DNA from: Maritimibacter sp.
GTDB taxonomy: Bacteria; Pseudomonadota; Alphaproteobacteria; Rhodobacterales; Rhodobacteraceae
DNA length: 18,314 nucleotides
Direction of reading: 5' to 3'
Assembly: GCA_020441225.1 (NCBI GenBank)
Contig: JAGRMP010000067.1
Span: forward strand, 1 to 18,314
Every line of letters starts with the position of its first letter. Position 1 is the stretch's first letter. The notes beneath the pieces were generated by a model. The model was given only the letters and a program-made list of their open reading frames with translations, had not been told where the DNA came from and made no database searches. Shown here one piece after another: positions 7,515-15,331 of the stretch. Made by a program: the position numbers and the translations under genes.

Positions 7515-9173
7515 TCACGCGCTGTAGCCGTAGACCTCTTTCGCCCGTTCCGGCGTCAGGATCCCGTTGCGGATGTCGGCCGCGATCTTGGCGGTGTCGC
7601 GCTTCTTAGGGTCGCCGTATCCCGCGCCGCAGGAGGTCACGACCCGGATCACGTCGTCGGTATTCACCGTCAGGCCGGAGACGAAGGCGTAGCGCTCCTC
7701 GCTGCCGTCGGTCTTGAGGACCTCGATGTGGTTGCCCGAGCCTTCGTTCCCGCCCTCGAGCGGCCAGGGCTTGACCTTGGACCGGGTGTAGCCCGCCGTC
7801 AGGAAGCCGTTGGTGGTGCGGATCCTGTATTCCAGGCGAATGCCGCGCCCGCCGGCAAACTCGCCTTCGCCGCCGGGAGCGGTGTTGAGCTCCATCCGGT
7901 CGACGAACAACCCGTTGCGGGCCTCGGAGATCTCGGCCGGTGTGTTGTAGGTTTCGCCGTGGAACCCGGAGTAGATACAGGTGTTGCCGTCGTGGCCTTC
8001 CCAGGCCCCCCAGCCACCGATCTCGGGTTCGATGATCGTGTACTGGCGCCCGGTGTCGGGGTGGATGCCGCCGATGAAGGTGCCCGCGATGGTCGAGAAA
8101 TGCCCCGCGGGCAACAGCGTGGGCATGTGCGGCGCGAGGCAGCGCCAGATCAGATCGTAGATCCGGATTTCCGTCTCGTAGTAAAAGCCGACCGCGGACG
8201 GCTCCTTGGCGTGAAAGATCGACCCTTCGCGGGTCAGCACCTGGAGTGGGCGGAAACAGCCGTCGTTTGCCGGCGTTTCGTGGCCGGTGAGCGATTTGAA
8301 CACCATCTGCGCGCAGATGATCGTCCCGTCGCGGCAGGCATTGGTCGGCCCCGGGTCCTGGTCGGGATTGTCCCGCAGATCGACGATGAACGCTTCGTCC
8401 GAGATCGTGACCTTGACGTTGTACACCCGTCCGTCGTCCTGATCCTCGGACAGTTCGAATGTCCCCTTGGGCAGGGCGGCAAGCTCGGCGCGCGCGGATC
8501 GTTCGCCGAAGTCCATGAAGCTTTGCATCGCCGCGATGAACGTGGCCACACCGTATTTGACCGCCAGCTCCTCGAGCCGTTTCGCGCCGACGCGCACCGA
8601 GGCGATGGCGGCCCAGACGTCGCCCAGCAGGAAATCGGGCATCCGCGAATTGGTGGTGATGATGTCCATCACCGACCGCTCGGTCCGGCCTTCGCTGACG
8701 AGCTTCACGCCCGGAAGCCGGAGCCCTTCCTGAAAGATCTCGGTCGCATCGCCCGACAGCGAGCCCGGGGCCATGCCGCCGACATCGGAATTATGCGCGA
8801 TATTCGCCGTCCAGGCGATGAGCCGGCCCTCGGCGAAGACCGGCATCGCCAGGACGAGATCGTTGAGATGGGTGACCCCGCCGTAATAGGGGTCATTGGT
8901 GATGAAGACGTCGCCGGGGCGGATGTCTTCGGGATCGAACCGTTTGAGCAGTGCCTGCACCGTCTTGTCGAGCACGCCGACGAAGGCCGGGATGCCGGCG
9001 CCCGACGAGGCGATACGCCCCTCGGCATCGGTGATCCCGGTGCCCATGTCGAGCACTTCGTAGATGATCGAGCTCATGGCGGTCTTGCGCATGGCAGCGA
9101 ACATCTCGTCGGCGGCCGCCTGGAGCGAGTTCTGGATGATCTCGAGGGTGATCGGGTCGTTTGCCTGGGTCAT
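7515..9173 (-). CDS. hyuB: Hydantoinase B/oxoprolinase-family protein (HyuB), full length
   Basis: This 552-residue protein is the expected partner of the HyuA encoded just upstream. Together such pairs carry out ATP-dependent opening of hydantoin or 5-oxoproline rings, or ATP-dependent carboxylation, in the cytoplasm. Family motifs are EMFAAMRKTAMSSIIYEVLD near the N-terminus, NDPYYGGVTHLND with H102 and D105, and NIAHNSDVGG with H127 and D130. The protein has the usual C-terminal end CGAGYGDP followed by a helix ending in YGYSA. The start at 9173 (MTQANDPITLEIIQ) lies 10 bp after the hyuA stop and matches the family start. An in-frame upstream start at 9236 would overlap hyuA by about 50 bp and add an unrelated leader, so it was not used. 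Confidence 0.92.
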   Translation of the reverse strand: MTQANDPITLEIIQNSLQAAADEMFAAMRKTAMSSIIYEVLDMGTGITDAEGRIASSGAGIPAFVGVLDKTVQALLKRFDPEDIRPGDVFITNDPYYGGVTHLNDLVLAMPVFAEGRLIAWTANIAHNSDVGGMAPGSLSGDATEIFQEGLRLPGVKLVSEGRTERSVMDIITTNSRMPDFLLGDVWAAIASVRVGAKRLEELAVKYGVATFIAAMQSFMDFGERSARAELAALPKGTFELSEDQDDGRVYNVKVTISDEAFIVDLRDNPDQDPGPTNACRDGTIICAQMVFKSLTGHETPANDGCFRPLQVLTREGSIFHAKEPSAVGFYYETEIRIYDLIWRCLAPHMPTLLPAGHFSTIAGTFIGGIHPDTGRQYTIIEPEIGGWGAWEGHDGNTCIYSGFHGETYNTPAEISEARNGLFVDRMELNTAPGGEGEFAGGRGIRLEYRIRTTNGFLTAGYTRSKVKPWPLEGGNEGSGNHIEVLKTDGSEERYAFVSGLTVNTDDVIRVVTSCGAGYGDPKKRDTAKIAADIRNGILTPERAKEVYGYSA

Positions 9174-9183
9174 CGTCGCGGCC

Positions 9184-11259
9184 TCAGCTCTGCAGGGTGA
9201 TGTGGATGTTGCGATAGGCGTCGACCGACACGGCATTGCCGGGATGGATCACCACCGTCGTGCCGCTGTCTTCGATCACGGCGGGACCGGTGAATTCCAT
9301 CCCCGGCGCCAGCCTGTCGCCGTCATAGATCACCGCCTCGCGCTTGCCTTCGAGCGCGTAGTCGACCACCCGTCGGCCTTTCACCGCGCCGGCCGCGTCC
9401 TTGTCTCCCAGCGGTTCGGGCCGCATTTCGAGCTTGCCGACCTCGGCTTTGGCGACCAGGTGAATGCCCACCATCTCGACCGGCGCGTCGAGCCGGTAGG
9501 TGTATTCGCGCTCGTAGGTCTCGTGGAAGGTTTCGCTGATAGTCGCCAGGCTCGCGTCGGTGATCGTCTCGCCCGAGAGCAGCACCTCGGTTGTGTGCTC
9601 CTGGTTCTGGTAGCGGAACTTGCCGTAGCGCAGGAAGGTGACCTTGCCGGCGTCGATGCCCTCCTCGGTGAAGGTCGCGAGCGCTTTGGCCTCGGCCTCG
9701 GCGAAGGTGCCCTCGATCACCGCCCCCGCGCCGGCGCCAAGGTCGGCGAGATGGGTGACGAAAAAGTCGCGGCGCAGGTCCGACATCATCATGCCCCAGG
9801 CCGAGAACACCGCCGCCGCGGCGGGTACGACGACCTTCTTGACCTGCAATTCGAGACCGAGCGCAACCGCGTGCATCGCGCCGCCGCCGCCGAAGGCGAG
9901 CAGGGTGAAATCGCGGGTGTCGAAGCCGCGGTTGAGCGACACGAGTTTCAGCGCGTTGACCATGTTGTTGTTGGCGATCCGGATGATCCCTTCGGCCGCC
10001 TGGTCGGTGCTGACGCCGAGCCGGTCGCCGATGGCCGCGAGCGCCTTTTCCGCCGCCGCCATGTCGGCGGTGACCTCGCCGCCGCAGAAATAATCGCGGT
10101 TGATCCGCCCGAGCCAGAGGTTCGCGTCGGTCGTCGTGGCCTCGGTGCCGCCTTTGCCGTAGGCCGCGGGGCCGGGCAGGGCGCCCGCCGATTGCGGCCC
10201 CACGTGCAGCTTGCCGAAATCGTCGACCCAGGCGATCGAGCCGCCGCCATTGCCAATCTCCACCAGATCGACAACCGGCACCATGATCGGGTAGCCGGCC
10301 GACTTGCGGCTGCGCTCGATCCAGTAGTCGGTCATGATCCGGACCTCGCCGTTCTCGATCAGCGAGCATTTCGCGGTGGTGCCGCCGATATCGAGCGCCA
10401 GCACGTTGGGCTCGCCGATCAGCCGGCCAAGCTCCGCCGCGCCCCAGAAGCCCGACGCCGGGCCGCTTTCGACCATGGTGATCGGCGTGCGCGACGTGGC
10501 TTCGAGGCTGTCGACGCCGCAGTTCGACTGCATGATATAGGGGCTGCCCTTGAACCCGCGCGATTTCAGCCCGTCATCGAGCTTGGCGAGGTAGCGCGCC
10601 GCCACCGGCTGGACATAGGAGGACAGGACAGCGGTGTTGGTGCGCTCGTATTCGCGCCATTCGCGGGTGATCTGGTGCGACGCCACCACCGAAACCTCGG
10701 GCCAGAGCGCCTGGACCGCGGCCAGGGCGGCCTCTTCATGGGCCGTGTTGGCGTAGGAGTGCAGGAAGCAGATCGCCACCGCCTCGACACCCTCGGCGCG
10801 GAACCCGTCGAGGATGGCGCCGAGGCCGGAGAGATCGAGCGGCGTGCGTTCCTCGCCCATGTAGGTGATCCGCCCGGGCAGTTCGGCACGCAGGTAACGC
10901 GGCACGAAGGGCGCGGGCTTCTCGTAGTGCAGGTTGAAGAAATCGGGCCGGTTGCCACGGGCGATTTCCAGCGTGTCGCGAAACCCTTCGGTGGTGATCA
11001 GCCCGACCTTGGCCCCCTTGCGCTCGGTGAGCGCGTTGATCACCGCGGTGGTGCCATGGGCGAGGAAATCCACCTCCGACGGATCCACGCCGCCCTTTTC
11101 CAGCACGTTCAGCACGCCGGTCTCGAAATCCGGCGGCGTGGTATCGGTCTTGGCGGTGATGACCCGCGAGGCGCCGGTCTCGGTGTCGGTCTCGAAGCAG
11201 ACGAGGTCGGTGAAGGTGCCCCCCACATCGGTGGCCACGCGGCGGGTGATCTTACCCAT
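9184..11259 (-). CDS. hyuA: Hydantoinase A/oxoprolinase-family protein (HyuA), ATP-binding subunit
   Basis: This 691-residue protein is of the HyuA family, the ATP-using partner of HyuB. The N-terminal Hydant_A_N region shows D11-VGGTFTD and later FLAHGTTAVINAL. The central hydantoinase A domain has the actin-like phosphate motif D290-IGGTTAK followed by GNGGGSIAWVD, where ATP is bound. The C-terminal third ends in GPAVIEDSGTTVVIHPG, typical of the family, and the length of about 690 residues is normal. The ATG at 11259 has AGGAGAG close upstream and overlaps the GAF gene by 8 bp, so the two are translationally coupled. Whether the pair acts on hydantoins, 5-oxoproline or a carboxylation substrate cannot be decided from sequence alone. 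Confidence 0.93.
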   Translation of the reverse strand: MGKITRRVATDVGGTFTDLVCFETDTETGASRVITAKTDTTPPDFETGVLNVLEKGGVDPSEVDFLAHGTTAVINALTERKGAKVGLITTEGFRDTLEIARGNRPDFFNLHYEKPAPFVPRYLRAELPGRITYMGEERTPLDLSGLGAILDGFRAEGVEAVAICFLHSYANTAHEEAALAAVQALWPEVSVVASHQITREWREYERTNTAVLSSYVQPVAARYLAKLDDGLKSRGFKGSPYIMQSNCGVDSLEATSRTPITMVESGPASGFWGAAELGRLIGEPNVLALDIGGTTAKCSLIENGEVRIMTDYWIERSRKSAGYPIMVPVVDLVEIGNGGGSIAWVDDFGKLHVGPQSAGALPGPAAYGKGGTEATTTDANLWLGRINRDYFCGGEVTADMAAAEKALAAIGDRLGVSTDQAAEGIIRIANNNMVNALKLVSLNRGFDTRDFTLLAFGGGGAMHAVALGLELQVKKVVVPAAAAVFSAWGMMMSDLRRDFFVTHLADLGAGAGAVIEGTFAEAEAKALATFTEEGIDAGKVTFLRYGKFRYQNQEHTTEVLLSGETITDASLATISETFHETYEREYTYRLDAPVEMVGIHLVAKAEVGKLEMRPEPLGDKDAAGAVKGRRVVDYALEGKREAVIYDGDRLAPGMEFTGPAVIEDSGTTVVIHPGNAVSVDAYRNIHITLQS

Positions 11260-11749
11260 GTCTCTCTCCTTGTTTGCGGATGCTTTCGGCCAGCAGGAAG
11301 GCCAGCGCCCCGGCGGGCTTGAGGGTTTCGGCAGCGGCGACCCGTTCGGGCGTGTAATGCCCGGCCTCGTGCAGGCAATTCAGGGTCCCGCGCATTTCGC
11401 CGTTGATGAAGATCGGCAGGTTCAGGCAGCTCTCGCACCCCAGCGAGCGGATCAGCTCGTGGTCCGGGAAGACTTCGGCGATCTCTTCGATCGTGTTGGC
11501 GACAAAGGTCTCGTGCCGGTCGTCGACGATCCGCGACCAACGGTTGCGGACCCGGGGTTTCTCGCCGAGCACCGGGTAGGCCTCGGGCATGTTGGTGTAG
11601 CTGCGCCAGGCGACGTCGCGGCTATGGTCGACCTCCATCAGGGTGAAAAGCTTCACGCCGATGGTTTCGTCGACCAGCCGCTCGAGCGCCTGGTAGGTGG
11701 TCTCGGGCTGGGCCGTCGCCTCGGCGATGGCTGCAATCACGTCATTCAT
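11252..11749 (-). CDS. Stand-alone GAF-domain protein
   Basis: This 165-residue protein consists of almost nothing but one GAF domain (about residues 15-155), a small-molecule or redox sensing fold. No effector domain (histidine kinase, cyclase or DNA-binding) is present. The GAF core is seen as RIVDDRHETFVANTIEEI, then GCESCLNLPIFINGEMRGTLN and CLHEAGHYTPE. Three cysteines, C105, C108 and C125, cluster in the core. The start overlaps the stop of the upstream ATPase gene as ATGA, and the end overlaps hyuA by 8 bp, so it is made together with the transporter and HyuA. It may be a regulatory or ligand-binding subunit for the hydantoinase. It is not free-methionine sulfoxide reductase, because the cysteine pattern differs. 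Function is unknown. Confidence 0.82.
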   Translation of the reverse strand: MNDVIAAIAEATAQPETTYQALERLVDETIGVKLFTLMEVDHSRDVAWRSYTNMPEAYPVLGEKPRVRNRWSRIVDDRHETFVANTIEEIAEVFPDHELIRSLGCESCLNLPIFINGEMRGTLNCLHEAGHYTPERVAAAETLKPAGALAFLLAESIRKQGERHG

Positions 11750-12552
11750 CTGTGGCCCTCCCTGGCCAGGGCGTCTCTGAGGTCAAGCTCTTCCGGCGTG
11801 ACGACCGGAACCGCGCCGATGAGCTGACGGGTGTAGTCTTCGCGCGGGGTTTCGAAGATGGCTTCCGTCGCGGCGCATTCGACCAGCTGCCCGGCGCGGA
11901 ACACGGCGACCCGGTCGGCGACGTTGCGCACCACCGAAAGATCGTGGGTGATGAACACGTAGCTCAGCCCTTTCCGGGCGCGCAGATCGTTGAGCAGCCG
12001 CAGGACCCGCGCCTGGACCAGCACATCGAGCGCCGAGGTCGGTTCGTCGAGCACGACCAGCCGCGACTGACAGGCGAGCGCGCGGGCAATCGCGACCCGT
12101 TGGCGCTGACCGCCCGAAAGCGCGGCGGGCGGGCGCTTGCGCATGTCGCGGGGCAGCCCGACCTCTTCCAGCGCATCCTCGACCATCGACCACCGCGCGG
12201 CGCGGTCGCCGATGCCGTAGACGTCGAGCCCGAGCCGGACCGAGGCGCCGACCGAGCGCTTCGGGTTGAGCGACGACAGCGGGTTCTGCTGCACGAGCTG
12301 GATCGCGGAGCGCTGTTCGAGAGTTCGGCGCACGGTGAGCGGGTGGCCCTCGAAGTCGATCTCGCCGCCGCTCTGACCGAAGATCCCGAGGATCATGTTG
12401 GCGAGTGTCGTCTTGCCCGAGCCGCTCTCGCCGACGACGGCGAGACATTCGCCGGGCAGGACGTCGAAGGAGACGCCGCGCACGGCCTGTACGGCCCCGG
12501 CGCCCTGTCCGAAGGTCTTGGACACGTTCCTCAGCGACAGGACCGGGGTCAT
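11746..12552 (-). CDS. Dipeptide/oligopeptide ABC transporter ATP-binding protein (DppF/OppF-like)
   Basis: This 268-residue ATPase is the second nucleotide-binding subunit of a peptide/nickel-type ABC importer on the cytoplasmic side of the membrane. Motifs are Walker A GESGSGKTT (41-49), Q-loop LVQQNPLSSLNP, signature LSGGQ (145-149), Walker B LVVLDE (165-170) and switch H203. The end carries DYTRQLIGAVP, the start of the family-specific C-terminal extension. The start at 12552 (MTPVLSLRNVSKTFG) makes an ATGA overlap with the preceding ATPase. A longer open frame upstream only reads through the other gene in the wrong frame. It forms a heterodimer with the protein encoded at 12549-13421. 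Confidence 0.93.
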   Translation of the reverse strand: MTPVLSLRNVSKTFGQGAGAVQAVRGVSFDVLPGECLAVVGESGSGKTTLANMILGIFGQSGGEIDFEGHPLTVRRTLEQRSAIQLVQQNPLSSLNPKRSVGASVRLGLDVYGIGDRAARWSMVEDALEEVGLPRDMRKRPPAALSGGQRQRVAIARALACQSRLVVLDEPTSALDVLVQARVLRLLNDLRARKGLSYVFITHDLSVVRNVADRVAVFRAGQLVECAATEAIFETPREDYTRQLIGAVPVVTPEELDLRDALAREGHR

Positions 12553-13421
12553 GCGGCGCCCTCCGCGTGGGTGACGCTCGGCTCGAGGAAGGCGTCGTCC
12601 ATGTCGCTGATCTCGGGGATGCCGCCGCCGGTGATCCGTGGCACCGCCGCCATCAGGGCGCGGGTATAGGGGTGGCCGGGGGTGTCGAACACGGCGCGGG
12701 TCGCGCCCTGTTCCACGATCCGGCCGCGATAGATCACGTAGACCCGGTCCGCAAACTCGCGCACCACGCCGAGGTTGTGCGAGATGAACAGCACCGCGGT
12801 GCCCGTGCGTTCGACCAGGTCGTGCATGAGATGCAGGGTCTGCGCCTGCACCGTTACGTCGAGCGCGGTGCCCGGTTCGTCGGCGATGAGCAGGGACGGG
12901 CGGTTGGCGAGCGCCATGGCGATCGTCACCCGCTGGTTCATCCCGCCCGAAAGCTGGAACGGGTAGGCCTTGAGCACCCGGGCCGGATCGTGGATCGACA
13001 CCGAGTTCAGCAGCTCCTCGGCCCGCTCGAAGGCCGCGTCCTTCGAGATCCGCGGGGTCCGGCGGCGCAGCACCTCGGTGAACTGGTTGCCGATGGTGAA
13101 CACCGGGTTGAGCGACGAGGTCGGGTCCTGGAAGATCATCGACATCTTGGTGCCGCGCAGCCCGTGCCATTGCCGCCGCGACAGCCGGTTGAGGTCCTGG
13201 CCCTCGAACACGAGATCCCCTGTGACACGGGTCGCGCGCTGCTCCTGCAGCTGGCCGAGCACGAGGCGCGCGGTCACCGACTTGCCGGACCCGCTCTCGC
13301 CCACCAGCGCCACCCGTTCGCCGGCCCGGATGTCGAGCGAGATCCCGTGAAGCACCTCGGTCACCCCGGAATAGCCCCGGAAACTGAGCGTCAGGTCGCG
13401 GATGTTGAGCACATCGGTCAT
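12549..13421 (-). CDS. Dipeptide/oligopeptide ABC transporter ATP-binding protein (DppD/OppD-like)
   Basis: This 290-residue ATPase is the first nucleotide-binding subunit of the peptide-type importer. Motifs are Walker A GESGSGKS (41-48), Q-loop IFQDPTSSLNP, signature LSGGM (157-161), Walker B LLIADE (177-182) and switch H215. The C-terminus has HPYTRALMAAVP, the oligopeptide-transporter extension. The D-loop region reads DEPGTALD, where most relatives have DEPTTALD, a minor change next to the catalytic glutamate. The start at 13421 overlaps the permease stop as ATGA, and the stop overlaps the next ATPase start in the same way. Paired ATPases are normal for DppDF systems. Confidence 0.93.
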   Translation of the reverse strand: MTDVLNIRDLTLSFRGYSGVTEVLHGISLDIRAGERVALVGESGSGKSVTARLVLGQLQEQRATRVTGDLVFEGQDLNRLSRRQWHGLRGTKMSMIFQDPTSSLNPVFTIGNQFTEVLRRRTPRISKDAAFERAEELLNSVSIHDPARVLKAYPFQLSGGMNQRVTIAMALANRPSLLIADEPGTALDVTVQAQTLHLMHDLVERTGTAVLFISHNLGVVREFADRVYVIYRGRIVEQGATRAVFDTPGHPYTRALMAAVPRITGGGIPEISDMDDAFLEPSVTHAEGAA

Positions 13422-14251
13422 TGATCCGCTCCGAGGATCTCGCGCAGCGCATCGCCGACGAGGTTGAAGCCGAACACGGCGACGAGGATGGCAAGGCCGG
13501 GGAACACCGTGAGCCACCAGCTGTCGGGCAGGTAGCGCGCGCCCTCCGCCACCATGCTGCCGAGGTCGGGCGTGGGCGGCTGCACCCCGAGGCCGAGGAA
13601 GGACAGCGACGAGGCGATGATGATCACGAACCCCATGTCGAGCGTCATCTTGGTGATGATCGCGGGCAGGCAATTGGGCAGGATCTCGCGCAGCGCGATA
13701 TGCGCCGTCGAAGCGCCGATGACCTCGGCCGCCAGCACGTAGCCTTCCTCGCGTTCCGAGCGGGCGATGTTATAGACGAGCCGCGCGTACCAGGGCCACC
13801 ACATCGCCGTCACCGCCAGCATCGCATTCATCAGCGTCGGTTCGAGCACGCCCATCATGGCGATGGCGAGCACCAGCGGCGGGATCGACAGGAACACGTC
13901 GGTGAGCCGCATCAGCACGAACTCGACCTTGCCGCCGAGATAGCCCGCGAACAGGCCCACCAGCGTGCCGATCGGCGTGGCGATGGCGAGCACCACGACC
14001 CCGAGCACCAGCGAGATGCGGAAGGCATAGAGGATCCGGCTGAACAGATCGCGCCCGACCAGATCGGTTCCCATGATGTTGCGCGCGGTCGGCGCCTGGT
14101 TGAAATAGACGAAATCCACCACCGCGCCCCGGTGCTCGGGGAAGGGGGCGATGACGTCGGCAAAGACCGCGGCGCAGACCACCAGCGCCACCAGGATCAC
14201 GCCGAAGAGCGACAGCGGGTTGCGCAACAGAATGACCATCGTGCGTTTCAT
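13418..14251 (-). CDS. Dipeptide/oligopeptide ABC transporter permease (DppC/OppC-like)
   Basis: This 277-residue inner-membrane protein is one half of the translocation channel. The N-terminus LLRNPLSLFGVILVALVVCAAVFADVIAPF is the OppC_N type: one transmembrane helix followed by a periplasmic loop containing NIMGTDLVGRDLFSRILYAFR. The BPD_transp_1 domain follows, with ATPase-contact loop EVIGASTAHIALREILPN (EAA-like). The end, GVQPPTPDLGSMVAEG...GDALREILGAD, is family-typical. Start and stop both form ATGA overlaps with neighbours, so expression is coupled to the other transporter genes. Confidence 0.93.
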   Translation of the reverse strand: MKRTMVILLRNPLSLFGVILVALVVCAAVFADVIAPFPEHRGAVVDFVYFNQAPTARNIMGTDLVGRDLFSRILYAFRISLVLGVVVLAIATPIGTLVGLFAGYLGGKVEFVLMRLTDVFLSIPPLVLAIAMMGVLEPTLMNAMLAVTAMWWPWYARLVYNIARSEREEGYVLAAEVIGASTAHIALREILPNCLPAIITKMTLDMGFVIIIASSLSFLGLGVQPPTPDLGSMVAEGARYLPDSWWLTVFPGLAILVAVFGFNLVGDALREILGADQ

Positions 14252-15276
14252 GACGATCCCCTCTGCGAGTGGCGGATGCGCGGGTTGAGGAAGGCGATCA
14301 TCAGATCGACGATGAGATTCACGATCAGGAACGTGGCGGAAATGATCAGCACGGTGCCGATGATCGCGTTGAGGTCCTTGCGCAGGATCACCGAGACGCC
14401 GTAGCGGCTGAGACCGGGCCAGGCAAAGACGCTTTCGACCAGGAAGGCGTTGCCCAGCATGGCAGCGAAATCCAGCCCGATGATCGTGAGCGAAGGGATC
14501 AGCGAAGGCTTGAAGGCGTAGAGGCGGGCGATCCGCCGCGCCGGATAGCCGAAGGCGGTCGCCATCTCGATATAGGGCTTGTCGTAGGTTTCGACCATGT
14601 TCGCGCGGGTCAGCCGCGCCGCCTGGCCGATACCGGAGACCGCGAGCGCCAGCGCCGGCAGAACGATGTGCCTCAGCGCGTCCGCGAAGGCCGCGAGATT
14701 GCCCGCGATCAGCGTGTCGATCAGCAGAAAGCCGGTCACGCGGTCGATCTCGTAGATGTCGGACAGCCGCCCGGCGATCGGGAAGATCGGCACGAAGAAG
14801 GCGAACAGCAGCATCAGGATCACCGCCCAGACGAAGCTTGGCGCCGACACGCCGAGGAGCGAGACGAGCCGGATCAGGTTGTCGGGCCAGCGGCCCCGGT
14901 ACCGGGCCGACAGGATCCCCAGCGGCAGCCCGATCCCCACCATCAGCACGCCTGCGAACAGCACCAGTTCCAGCGTTGCGGGCAGGAACTGGGCAATGTC
15001 CTGGGTGACCGGGCGGTTGGTGTAGAGCGAGATCCCGAGATCGCCGCGCAAGAGGTCCTTCACGAAATACCCGTATTGCAGCACGATCGGATCGTTCAGG
15101 TGCAGCGTTTCGCGCAGCCGCTCGATCTGGTCGGCGCTCGCGTTCGGCCCCAGCGCGATGCGCGCCGGGTCGCCGGGGATGACCCGGGCGATGCCGAAGA
15201 TCAGCATCGAGACGCCGACGAGCACGATCAAAGAGATACCGAACCGTCGCGCGAGGAGGCGAAGGACAGGAGACAT
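14248..15276 (-). CDS. Dipeptide/oligopeptide ABC transporter permease (DppB/OppB-like)
   Basis: This 342-residue inner-membrane protein pairs with the DppC-like permease. The start LRLLARRFGISLIVLVGVSMLIF and the loop ARVIPGDPARIALGPNASADQIERL are the classic DppB N-terminus. LGISLYTNRPVTQDI and the EAA-like loop EMATAFGYPARRIARLYAFK follow. The late segment FLVESVFAWPGLSRYG is the family signature. Its stop overlaps the next start as ATGA. It is separated from the binding-protein gene by 55 bp holding a stem-loop. The ribosome site is weak (TTGGA about eight bases before the ATG), which fits lower output than the binding protein. Confidence 0.93.
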   Translation of the reverse strand: MSPVLRLLARRFGISLIVLVGVSMLIFGIARVIPGDPARIALGPNASADQIERLRETLHLNDPIVLQYGYFVKDLLRGDLGISLYTNRPVTQDIAQFLPATLELVLFAGVLMVGIGLPLGILSARYRGRWPDNLIRLVSLLGVSAPSFVWAVILMLLFAFFVPIFPIAGRLSDIYEIDRVTGFLLIDTLIAGNLAAFADALRHIVLPALALAVSGIGQAARLTRANMVETYDKPYIEMATAFGYPARRIARLYAFKPSLIPSLTIIGLDFAAMLGNAFLVESVFAWPGLSRYGVSVILRKDLNAIIGTVLIISATFLIVNLIVDLMIAFLNPRIRHSQRGSS

Positions 15277-15293
15277 TTCCGTTTTCCAAGGCT

Positions 15294-15323
15294 GGCCGCC
15301 GGGCCGGGATTGGTCCGGCGGCC
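15294..15323 (-). promoter_or_regulatory. Stem-loop between binding-protein and permease genes
   Basis: GGCCGCCGG (15294-15302) pairs perfectly with CCGGCGGCC (15315-15323), giving a 9-bp all-GC stem with a 12-base loop. It starts 8 bp after the stop codon of the binding-protein gene and fills most of the 55-bp gap. On the transcribed (-) strand no run of U follows, so it is not a full terminator. Such hairpins after binding-protein genes commonly stabilise the upstream mRNA or partly stop transcription, so that more binding protein than permease is made. That role is inferred. Confidence 0.6.
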
Positions 15324-15331
15324 GGGAGGGG

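Noticed and set aside
7471..7518. GTG start at 7518 for the M24 gene (GTGA overlap with hyuB)
   Set aside because: Possible but less likely: it has no ribosome site and adds a basic leader not typical of the family, whereas 7470 has AAAAGGGA at good spacing. Kept as an alternative.
11252..11749. GAF protein as free methionine-(R)-sulfoxide reductase
   Set aside because: Similar size and fold, but the cysteine spacing (C105, C108, C125) and surrounding motifs do not match the known catalytic cysteines.
12553..13494. Long in-frame extension upstream of the second ATPase, suggesting a fused protein
   Set aside because: The extra residues are Arg/Pro/Gly-rich shadow translation of the preceding ATPase gene. 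The start at 12552 matches the family N-terminus and makes an ATGA overlap.
15294..15323. Rho-independent terminator ending the operon after the binding-protein gene
   Set aside because: No U-run follows the stem on the transcribed strand, and the permease genes clearly belong to the same transporter.
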